Assembly: GCA_029215795.1 (NCBI GenBank) | Contig: JARDYH010000005.1 | Location: 8,836,001 to 8,900,000, forward strand | Direction of reading: 5' to 3' | DNA length: 64,000 nt | Source: Anniella stebbinsi | Lineage: Eukaryota > Chordata > Lepidosauria > Squamata > Anniellidae | Shown: piece by piece, positions 49,114 to 58,086 of the stretch | Layout of the letters: each line of letters starts with the position of its first letter | Numbering within the stretch: position 1 is the stretch's first letter | Program-made: the position numbers and the translations under genes | The notes under the pieces: model-generated | What the model saw: the letters and a program-made list of their open reading frames with translations, nothing else | Database searches by the model: none | What the model was told of the DNA's origin: nothing

Positions 49114-49586
49114 TAGGGTGACCAGATAAAATCCAGGTCAGGGCTCATGTAACTTTAACAGTTGTAGAGCAAAGGGAATTTCAGCCAGAGTCATTTGTAT
49201 GCAATTAGTTCCTGGTGAAATTCCCTCTTCATCACAACTGTTAAAGTTGCATGGGCCCTGCCTTCTTTTGTATATGGTCACTCTAGTATAGTGCCTGCAC
49301 CTTTAACTGTTGTGATGAAGAGGGAATTTCACCAGGAACTAATTGCATACAAATGACACTGGCTGAAATTCCCTTTTATCTACAACTGTTAAAGTTACAT
49401 GAGCCCTGACCTGGATTTTATTTGGTCAGCCTACCCTAATATAATGCCTGCAACTTTAACTGTTGTGAAGAAGAGGGAATTTCACCAGGAAATAATTGCA
49501 TACAAATGATACTGACTGAAATTCCCTTTTCTCTACAACTGTTAAAGTTACATGAGCCCTGACCTGGATTTTATCTGGTCAGCCTA
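49114..49586. mobile_element. hAT-type MITE, family A copy 5: three-module form
   Basis: 473 bp instead of about 320. After a normal two-module element ending GGTCAGCCTA near 49433, a third half-element follows and ends with a second GGTCAGCCTA at 49586. The outer pair is flanked by the perfect 8-bp duplication CATATGAG (49106-49113 and 49587-49594), and no duplication flanks the inner end. The three-module structure therefore probably entered as one insertion. Confidence 0.9.
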
Positions 49587-49946
49587 CATATGAGTAAACG
49601 AAAACTTCCCTTGTACCAGTATAGAGCAACAGCTGTGGCAACCCCACCACCTGGGGTATCAAAACCTTTCAGGAGATAACAGAGGAGAAAGGTTGAGGTT
49701 GGGAAGGCAGACAAGCCAAAGAACAAATGTGTCACCTGCCTGTCTGTGAGGATTTCTAGACAGTGAGAGCAGACATGTGTGAGTGGCAGTGACAAGTTTT
49801 TATCACTCAATGGAAAAAGTAAGCTTGACACAGATAAAATGTGTGCTGTTTACATCTCCTCTCTTCTCAGACTTCCTTCAAATCAGGGGGACAAGACTCT
49901 CAGATTTTGCCAAACATTACGATTGCAGGCCTAAAGAACCTGTGGC

Positions 49947-50266
49947 TAGGGTGACCAGATAAAATCCAGGTCAGGGCTCATGTAACTTTAACAGTTGTAG
50001 AGAAAAGGGAATTTCAGCCAGCGTCATTTGTATGCAATTAGTTCCTGGTGAAATTCCCTCTTCATCACAACAGTTAAAGGTACAGGCACTATACTAGAGT
50101 GACCATATACAAAAGAAGGCAGGGCCCCTGCAACTTTAACTGTTGTGATGAAGAGGGAATTTCACCAGGAACTAATTGCATACAAATGACACTGGCTGAG
50201 ATTCCCTTTTCTCTACAACTGTTAAAGTTACATGAGCCCTGACCTGGATTTTACCTGGTCACCCTA
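49947..50266. mobile_element. hAT-type palindromic MITE, family A copy 6
   Basis: TAGGGTGACC to GGTCACCCTA with the perfect target duplication CCTGTGGC (49939-49946 and 50267-50274). Its edge is 31 bases from the exon at 50298, on the donor side of that exon, so a strong hairpin can form immediately next to the splice site in the pre-mRNA. Confidence 0.94.
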
Positions 50267-50297
50267 CCTGTGGCCCATCAGGCCAAGCACAGCTCAC

Positions 50298-50361
50298 CTC
50301 CCAAGTATGGGCAGGCTGCCAGGGGTTGAATAAGCTTTCTGGTTTTGCTGATTGCCTGTGA
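50298..50361 (-). CDS. Gene 2 internal exon (64 nt)
   Basis: Excellent acceptor on the minus strand (CTGCTTTCTTTCCTCCCCAG) and a donor GGGAG followed by GTGAGC. Phase 1 in and phase 2 out, matching the exons at 51874 and 45492. Encodes TGNQQNQKAYSTPGSLPILG. No family resemblance recognised. Confidence 0.74.
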
Positions 50362-51127
50362 CTGGGGAGGAAAGAAAGCAGGGCAGGTGGGCTGTCCAGG
50401 TTGCCACACATGTCTGGTAAGCATGGTGGTCGCAACTTGAGTAGATCTCACCTCCTACCGTATCCCAACTCTCGTATTTTGGAACAGACCCCAGGAATCC
50501 CGATGCCCAGCACCACTTCCTTAATGTATGCACCTTATTTTCCTCCAGAGCCTGTTATAAGGCCTGAGGTGATTTTGGATGCTGGCTTGTACAGCTGTTA
50601 CATCAGGCTGCTTTTTTTTCCGTTCAAAAAAGTAATCTCTTCAATATAAACAGTTCATGAGACATTTGCAAGGAGCATATAGATCTCTGCAGCAGCAACT
50701 TTAGCCATCTTGAAGGTACATTTAGTTTTGGAGGTCATGGAAGTTGTCACAGCTGAGATCCATGGATTTGTGACTCACACTTTACATTTCTCACACAAGA
50801 AGGTGACTCTCACAAGCAGCCCATGGCATAATTTATGATAGGAATTTATATCAAATCAGTTCCACAGAATAAGAGATACCATATACATCAAATAGTTTTT
50901 TATGTACTTTACTTTTTAAAAAAAATCTATACTGTTTGAACTTGCAGGTTTTTTTAAATTAATCACAGGCATTCTGAGCAACAATGAATTAGATTTCAGT
51001 TGCCCAGAAATAAGCCCAAGTGTCTTCAGAATGACCAAAGTACAGGGCAATGCTAAGCCACAAGGGCAGTGACGGGTCCTTTTCACAAGTCTGCCTGCCC
51101 CATCTCACACTAGCCCCTCATTCTTAC

Positions 51128-51140
51128 TTGGATGCTGCTC
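51128..51140 (-). CDS. Candidate alternative 13-nt microexon of gene 2
   Basis: Thirteen bases, GAGCAGCATCCAA, lie between a good acceptor (GTTTCCCCCCTCCACAG) and a near-consensus donor (GTAAGAAT) on the minus strand. Its phases (1 in, 2 out) are the same as those of the 64-nt exon, so it could replace that exon in frame, adding R-A-A-S-K. Including both would break the frame at the 45492 exon. Such paired motifs also occur by chance. Confidence 0.3.
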
Positions 51141-51254
51141 CTGTGGAGGGGGGAAACAGGAGGTAAGTGAAAAGCAAAGTTGCCCCCCATGCTTCGAAAT
51201 CACGGGTACTGTAGTTCCTAGAGAAAAGACAACCCATTCTCTCAGCATGGTCTA

Positions 51255-51381
51255 GCCCAGCGGTAGTTGACCTGGTGCCCTCCAGATGTCTCGGACTACA
51301 ATTCCCATCAGCCCCAGTCAGCAGGGCTAATGGCAAGGGGTTGTAGGAATTGCAGTCCAAAACATCTGGAGGGCACCAGGC
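51255..51381. mobile_element. Palindromic reptile MITE, family B copy
   Basis: CTGGTGCCCTCCAGATGTC and GACATCTGG-type arms: left ACTACAATTCCCATCAGCCC, right AACATCTGGAGGGCACCAGG. It abuts family A copy 7 directly, so one inserted at the edge of the other. Confidence 0.8.
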
Positions 51382-51689
51382 TAGGGTACTATATGAAAAG
51401 GAGGACAGGGCCCCTATATCTTTAACAGTTGCATAGAAAAGAGAATTTCAGCAGGTGTCATTTGTATGCATGCAGCACCTGGTGAAATCCTCTCTTCATC
51501 ACAACAGTTAAAGCTGCAGGATCTCTGCCCTCTTTTGTATCTGGTCACTCTAGCTATGCTTCTGCAGCTTTAACTGTTGTGATGAAGAGGGGATTTCGCC
51601 AGGTGCTGCATGCAGCTGCTGCTATTCCCTTTTCCATACAATTGTTAAAGATACAGGAGCCCTGTCCTCCTTTCCATATGGTCACCCTA
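51382..51689. mobile_element. hAT-type palindromic MITE, family A copy 7
   Basis: Ends TAGGGTACTATATG (altered) and GGTCACCCTA. ATATGAAAAGGAGGACAGGG subfamily with ATGCATGCAGCACCTGGTG in the modules. No matching target duplication. It lies between the exon at 51874 and the microexon candidate. Confidence 0.85.
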
Positions 51690-51873
51690 TTCAGGCTGCC
51701 TACCTCTGCCCTAGCCCCTTGAGCCTATACAGTATCCCTGGGCAATGAAAGAGAGTTTGCTCCCTCACTTTCTACTCAAAGCAAGTCAAAAAGATCCACT
51801 TCTATTGTAGATTGTAGGAGCAGCAAAATAGCTGGGCCTGTGGTGGTACACAGTCCTTCTTTCTCGCCCTCAC

Positions 51874-51965
51874 TTGGTCGGCGGTGGCAGTAGCCCTGCT
51901 CTCTACTGGGCCCAAACAAGCAGCTTTCACTAGGCCTGGCAAAGTGTGGTCTCTGTTCCCTCACC
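51874..51965 (-). CDS. Gene 2 exon (92 nt), most upstream exon resolved
   Basis: Acceptor CCTCTCCCCTTTTTCAG and donor CCAA followed by GTGAGG on the minus strand. One frame is open through the exon (phase 2 in, phase 1 out), encoding VREQRPHFARPSESCLFGPS then REQGYCHRRP. Needing two bases from a previous exon implies more coding sequence upstream, unless this exon is 5'UTR. I could not place that upstream exon. Confidence 0.66.
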
Positions 51966-52884
51966 CTGAAAAAGGGGAGAGGAAGAGATCACATTTAGTA
52001 CCTGGTACGCAACTGACTAGGTGTGTGTGTTGGGGTCTCTGCAATCCATGACCTCTCCTGCCAGAATGATAGGCATTTCATTAGTTCTGGTGGGGGGGGG
52101 GGGGGGAGGAAGAAAAAATATGACTCTGGCTGTTTTCATCAATGACAGTTAAATCATGGTTTCGGGGCAAGGGGAAGAAGAGGACATTTCTCCATTTCTT
52201 AAACTGAATGAAAAGACAGTTAAAGCCTTTCTGAACATGGGCCTAAATCCAATGCAGAGTTAAGCATGATTGATTTCAATGGGCTTAAGCATGTCTAACT
52301 CTGTTTCGGAGTTTAGGCCATGGTATTTAAAGAAGAATTTGTTAATTCCTCAATCCCACTGTAGCCACAGCAATCCAACCCAAGACTTTTTCACCATCCT
52401 CAACAAAATCACAGGATCCCATTCTGTGACCAGAAAATATTTAGCTGAGATTCTTAATTTGAGTTTGGTCCCTCTAGAATTCAGCCCCGGAATGTGCTTT
52501 CAGCACCAGAGCTCAGTTTTGGACTAGGCAAAGAAATAACAAAAGCAGGAATACCTCTGAACATAATACAGCATACATTTTATTCACCACATAGTTATCA
52601 CTAAACCTCTGGGATCGGGGATAGAGATGTGGAGGCAGGATGGGAAAGGCTTATTGAACAGGAAGAGTATAGCTTCCAGTCAGCCTTGCACATCAGAAAC
52701 GTTCTTGGAAAATGAATGACACATACAGATTAGTGTGTGACTTTTTGCCCAAGAATTTAAGGACTGCTTTACAGCAGGGACTACCAAAGAATGTGTCTCA
52801 GTCATTTAAAGGTTTCACCTTTCTCCAACATTACATCGGATTTAGTTAGTAGCGGCTCCAAGTGTTCCCAGGGGAAAATAACAT

Positions 52885-53028
52885 TTAAGGCAGCCTTCCC
52901 ATTCTGGCACCGTCCAGATGTGCTGGACTACAGCTCTAATCATCCAATTGGCCATCATGGCTGGGGAATGATGGGAGTTGTAGTCCAGCACATCTGAAGG
53001 ACAACAAGTTGTGGAAGGCTGATTTAAG
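52885..53028. mobile_element. Palindromic reptile MITE, family B copy
   Basis: Arms AAGGCAGCCTTCCCA..GTCCAGATGTGCTGGACTAC and GTAGTCCAGCACATCTGAAG..AAGGCTG form a nearly perfect fold-back around CATCATGGCTGGGGAATGAT. Confidence 0.8.
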
Positions 53029-54242
53029 GGATAATGCAGGTAGTTCTGTAATAACTGCTTTCCTCAAAAGATACAGCTGGCTAGAGTTTATCATCAATCA
53101 CAACTTCCATATCTCCTATAGTCATGTCTGAACTGTAGGCCGCGGCTGTGTATGTACTGCATTAGAGCAAGAACAGCTCAGATTTTTGTACTGGTTGCAG
53201 AATTCGGCATCCTCAGAACCTCTGCTTTGATTTATTAAAAGCAAGTTATGTCTGCAAAGATACAGATGAAAGGGTGCAGCCCATGTCTGGAGAAGGCTCA
53301 AAAAGGCAGAGGGCAAAATAAGATTCCTACTTATTAGGGGAAGTAATACAATACCCTGCAAAATTCCTTCCAACTAGCATAAGTGAATACAGTTTGAATA
53401 AATAAGTAAATGTATACAAATCTGCATAATTTATATATGCCTGGTGTCCTTCAGGCATGCTGGACTACACTTGGTGTACAATTTAGCTCAGAAGTTTGCT
53501 TTTTGGTGCAGATTCCACACAATCCAAAATGGTAAATTCCCAAGTTCCAAGATCAGATGCTATAGACAGGACTGAGCACAATTCCTGGAGAAGGCAGGTA
53601 CCTTTTTCTGCCCAGAATACCCCACAAAGCAAGCAGGGATTGATGAACTGATCTTCATCCCAGCAACAAAATGGGGAAGAGATTCAGAGTGCTTATAGAA
53701 TTTGGCAAGGTTCATGGAGAGTGGATGTGTGTACGCATCTGCTTGTTGGTGTTTTGGTCCCTGTTCCTCATACTTTTAAGGCATAATCCAATGAGGGCTT
53801 CTCCTGTTCAAGCCCCACTGAAATAAACAGAAGCTAAGCAAGAGCAGCTCCCATTCATTTCAATGGGCCATGAACACAACTACTTTTCTCTAGAGGGTCA
53901 GCAGAAACAGAAGGGCATGCTGCCCTGTGCATGTGTGTGCAGGAATGGAGGAGAAAGTTCACTCATGCAACACTGGATTCCGCCCAATATTTTAAGAGTG
54001 CCAGAAATCCTCAAAAACACCTGTTCATTTTTCTGACTTGGGGTGAGGTCTGAAAAATGGTTCTGCAAGTTTTCAGTACGCTTCATTTTGAATCAGGGAG
54101 AAGCTTGCTGTGGAAAACACCCATTGGCTAGTATCCATAACATCAATACACTTCCCTCCCCAATGTGCTAAGCAGTTTTGCAACGTTGGGTGGGAGGAGA
54201 TAGTTTAAAGAAAAGGATTAATATACACAAGTACACAAGTAT

Positions 54243-54420
54243 ATTTGTTTATTTCATTTGTTTGTTTATATGCCATCTTTCTTCCATCATGAAACTCAAG
54301 GTGGCTACATGCAGTTCCCAGGTGGTCTCCCCTCCAAGCACTAACCAGACCCATACCTGCTTAGCTTCAGCAAGGTGGCTGTCTCATGTGCCTTCAGACT
54401 ACATCCTGGTATATTTATGC
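54243..54420 (-). mobile_element. 5S-rRNA-derived SINE
   Basis: The plus strand contains TTCCCAGGTGGTCTCC, then CTCCAAGCACTAACCAGACC and CTGCTTAGCTTC. This is the reverse complement of the internal control region of vertebrate 5S rRNA (GAAGCTAAGCAGG...GGTTAGTACTTGG...GGAGACC), diverged by several bases. The remainder (TATATGCCATCTTTCTTCC at the other end) is the SINE body. 5S-derived SINEs are known in squamates. It is not a functional 5S gene because the flanking 5S ends are missing. Confidence 0.8.
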
Positions 54421-54600
54421 ATAAGAACATAAGAAAAGCCCTGCTGGATTAGACCAAGGGTTCATCTAGCCCAGCACTCTGTTCACACAGTGGTCAACCA
54501 GCTGTTGAACAGGGACCCACAAGCAGGACATGGTGCAACAGCACCCTCCCTCCCATGTTCCACAGCAACTGCTGTATATAGGCTTACTGCTGCTTTCCTA
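54421..54600 (-). mobile_element. LINE 3' fragment, amniote CR1/L3-type (inverted)
   Basis: ATAAGAACATAAGAAAAGCC, CTGCTGGATTAGACCAAGGG, CATCTAGCCCAGCACTCTG, CACAGTGGTCAACCAG and CCACAAGCAGGACATGGTGC in that order are the reverse complement of the tail at 24350-24545. It abuts the 5S-derived SINE. Confidence 0.7.
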
Positions 54601-55394
54601 TTTTTTTTAAGTGAACAGGTGTCTGAAATGCGAGGAAAAGGCAAGACAAAAGTTGATCCAGCATTCAACCTGCTGGTATATATGTGTGATAGGCAAGCTG
54701 CAAAGCAGGCTTCACCCATGAGTGAAGACATTGCTATGACCATTGTTAAGATTAGGAATGTTGTATCTGTCTTCACCCTAATTCAGACTACAACATGAGG
54801 CTCAGAATAGATCATGGTTCCATGGTCCTTTCCACCTCGCCCTCCCTGAGTTGTAAAATATCACCTGACAAAGCAACTTACAAAGGTCGTCACTGATTCT
54901 GCACGTGAAGGGTGGGTGGGGATTTCTGCTGAGAGCGAACTATCAAGATACCATCTACTCATTTGAAATACTATCGTCAGTAGAGTCAAGAGACCACAGA
55001 GCAGTTGCTCACACCTGAGGCTGGAACATACAACACGTTCCCAGCTTTTTGTTTAACGCTACACAATCATCTTTTAATACCTACTTTAACTATTTGGCTA
55101 AAAGGATTTAGGTCTCTATTTTTTTTACTTTTTAAAAGAATAAAAAGTACTTTGATCCAAATTATAAAAAGGAAATGTCCATAGCCCCTTCCTCCATCGG
55201 CCCCATTGCCAACAATTATCTCAACACGCTTTTCGTTGAACCCAGCTACAATGGGGTTATGCGGAATTAAAAGATGCTTGAAAACATTGATCAAGTTGCA
55301 AACGTTCCTCTGCTTTAAATGTTTACTAATAATAGTTTGGCTTTATATAATATTTTGGTGTGTTCAAAGCACTTCAGACACATTATTTCAGTAA

Positions 55395-55545
55395 TTCTTG
55401 CAACAGAAGATTCTGCCCTTTCCCACTGGCTGCCCCATATGCTTGGAACTGCCTTCCAGAACACCAGATGATTCCACTAGTCTTACCTTCTTCAAATCGC
55501 TTCTCAAAACCCACCTTTTCCATGTAGCCTTTGGCATAACCCTCT
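55395..55545 (+). mobile_element. L2-like LINE ORF2 end fragment
   Basis: TTGGAACTGCCTTCCAGAAC then CTTCTTCAAATCGCTTCTCAAAACCCACCTTTTC translate to a WN.LP...FKS.LKTHLF pattern, the last residues of L2-like ORF2. Decayed and short. Confidence 0.6.
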
Positions 55546-56075
55546 ACTTGCTATGCCTGGTATGTGGTTTTGCAGCACAGTACTCATATGACATTGTCCC
55601 TGTCCTTGTCCCGCACTCATTTCACCTCTTCCTCTCCATTTTTCGTTTCATTTAGGAGCGGGCAAAGTCTGTTATTTTCCCTTCTATGCGAAATAAATGC
55701 ACTCCTCCCTCCCGTGTATTACTGTCCTTGCACTCTATCAGACCATCCCATTCTTTGTTGGGGGCGGGTGTGTCTAAGGGCAGTCTCGGTCTTGCTGACA
55801 AAAGAGGAGGGTGGGTGGTTCTCCGCTCAACTGCTCAACTCTGAAGGGGGAGGGAGAGAGGTCTCATTTAACTCTATGGTCTTACTCCTGGGTAGGCATG
55901 ACCAGGGGTACATTTTCACTTTAAAAGAAATGCGGAAAATGCACAGGACAGGGGTGGTGGTGGTTTACAGTGCAACAATAATTTGGTGAAACAAGGATAG
56001 GTTGACTTTCCCTAATCCCTTCATCCCTTAAATACACCATTGCACTATTGCATCATTACACTATTTCAGCCTACC

Positions 56076-56395
56076 TAGGGTGACCAGATAAAATCCAGGT
56101 CAGGGCTCATGTAACTTTAACAGTTGTAGAGAAAAGGGAATTTCAGCCAGAGTAATTTGTATGCAATTAGTTCCTGGTGAAATTCCCTCTTCATCACAAC
56201 AGTTAAAGGTGCAGGCACTATACTAGAGTGACCATATACAAAAGAAGGCAGGCCCCCTGCAACTTTAACTGTTATGATGAAGAGGAAATTTCACCAGGAA
56301 CTAATTGCATACAAACGACACTGGCTGAAATTCCCTTTTCTCTACAACTGTTAAAGTTACATGAGTCCTGACCTGGATTTTATCTGGTCACCCTA
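56076..56395. mobile_element. hAT-type palindromic MITE, family A copy 8
   Basis: TAGGGTGACC to GGTCACCCTA, perfect 8-bp target duplication AGCCTACC (56068-56075 and 56396-56403). CCAGGTCAGG subfamily, two modules. Confidence 0.94.
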
Positions 56396-57529
56396 AGCCT
56401 ACCAGAACTGCATTCCACTGCATTTGCACAGAAATAAAAAAAAATTAAACATGGGGAAATAAGAATTAGGGCAGGGAAGGAACCCATATGCAAGGGATTG
56501 ACTTTCCCTAATACCGTAATCCATTCCCAATCCCTTAAATACACAAATGCAAACAGGTGGAATATTGCACTGGTGGACCATCAGTAAAATACTTTAAGGG
56601 GGGAATTTTTAAAAAAATCCTAAAAAATCAAGGGATGAACGGATCTGATCAAACCTGGCAGGGCTAAAGCCCTCCTTAAGACCTATCACAGTGCTATGTT
56701 TCATCTCTTTATCTTTCAAAATTATGCAGATGTAAGCATTTTCGTTAATGGTCATAGGAGCTCCAATGAGCGAGGGGGAAGGCTGCCACATCCATCACAA
56801 TGTCCATCAATGACAAGAACCAATGAACTGGAGGGGGAAGGAGAAGGGGCGGGGTTGGGCAGGCACAATAGCAGTGGGAGAGCTAAAAGAGAGTTCACCA
56901 GTATAGTTATGATTGTGAAAGGGAGGAGTGCTTGCAGCGCTTCTGAAATGGTAAAAAATTAGGAGGCAAACCAGAGGAAAAATAGGTGTGATGGAGCCCT
57001 AAGTCTAAGCATATGCAACTAAAACAATGGTTTATTGCTTCCCAGTTTACTCTTGTCTCCATTTCCTTTCCCTTGCTCTGCTGTTTCTGCTGTGTTGCAT
57101 TTTAGATCGTAAATGTCCTCTTAGACTATGACTGGGTTTGCACATCACGATAAGCCACGATAATTTATTTTTCTGAATCCAGCATGGATTGCCAACTGCT
57201 TAAAAGAAAAACAGCCTAACCTACTCTTATGTACCAAAGAGGAACATGGCACGAACTCCCTAATCAGAGTTGCTGGATGATGAGAGAAAATTCTAGTTCT
57301 ACAGATGGCTGTGGGCTACAGACCACCACAGCCATGCAAGGAGAGGTGGGGATGGAGGTGGGCAGGGAGGAAGGGAAAAGCATGGAAATCTGGCTGGGGA
57401 CTGAGGCGGTGGGGAGCACCTTGGGTAGGATGATGGTGGGGGAGGAGGTGCTGGGAAGCAGGTAAGGATTGATGCCAGCGTGAGATCAGTGGTGATGAAG
57501 CAGAGACAGTAGAAGTTGCCCCCTAGTGT

Positions 57530-57620
57530 GCAGCCAACCAATCGGAGAGAGGAACATGACATTGCTACGATGCAACGGTCAGTGTCTTCTTCTGTTTCTG
57601 CCTTGGCGCAGCCAATCTCA
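57530..57620. promoter_or_regulatory. Paired CCAAT (NF-Y-type) motifs, possible promoter
   Basis: AACCAATCGG (57536-57545) is a full match to the NF-Y consensus RRCCAATSRG, and AGCCAATCTC (57610-57619) is a near match 74 bases away, in sequence with more CpG than its surroundings. A third, GGCCAATCAG, is near 58498. This could be the gene 2 promoter (5.5 kb upstream of its first resolved exon), but no TSS or first exon could be placed. Confidence 0.2.
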
Positions 57621-57766
57621 CCCCTTCTCCTGGCGGTGTGCTCTACAAACTCTCCACGTGTCAAATATCTTTTCGAGTGTGTGGAAGCAGCCGCGCAGGG
57701 TTTTTCACCAAGCATCCCCACGAGGGACAACTGCATGTAAATCTTGGCTCCAGTCCTGCAAAGTTC

Positions 57767-58086
57767 TAGGGTGACCATATAAAAAGGAGGACAGGGCTCC
57801 TGTATCTTTAACGGTTGTATTGGAAACGGAATTTCAGCAGGTGTCATTTGTATGCATGCAGCACCTGGTGAAATTCCCTCTTCATCACAACAGTTAAAGC
57901 TGCAGGAGCCCTGGCCTCTTTTGTACCTGGCCAATACAGCAGGGTTCCTGCAGCTTGAACTGTTGTGATAAAGAGGGAATTTCACCAGGTGTTGCATGCA
58001 TACAGATGACACTGGCTGAAGTTCCCTTTTCTGTGCAACTGTTAAAGATATAGGAGCCTTGTCCTCCTTTTCATATGGTCACCCTA
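57767..58086. mobile_element. hAT-type palindromic MITE, family A copy 9
   Basis: TAGGGTGACC to GGTCACCCTA with the perfect target duplication CAAAGTTC (57759-57766 and 58087-58094). ATATAAAAAGGAGGACAGGG subfamily. Confidence 0.94.

Noticed and set aside
54300..54370. A 5S rRNA gene
   Set aside because: Only the internal part of 5S is present, diverged, and embedded in a SINE body; the 5S ends and a terminator are missing.
54862..54930. Possible gene 2 exon on the minus strand with donors CCTTT/GTAAGT or CAG/GTGATA
   Set aside because: The better donor gives the wrong phase for the exon at 51965; only the weaker donor fits. Not enough support without transcripts.
57299..58012. A 237-codon minus-strand ORF
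   Set aside because: About a third of it is family A MITE copy 9, and the rest is proline-rich low-complexity translation of G-rich sequence. Similar peptides appear at every MITE copy.
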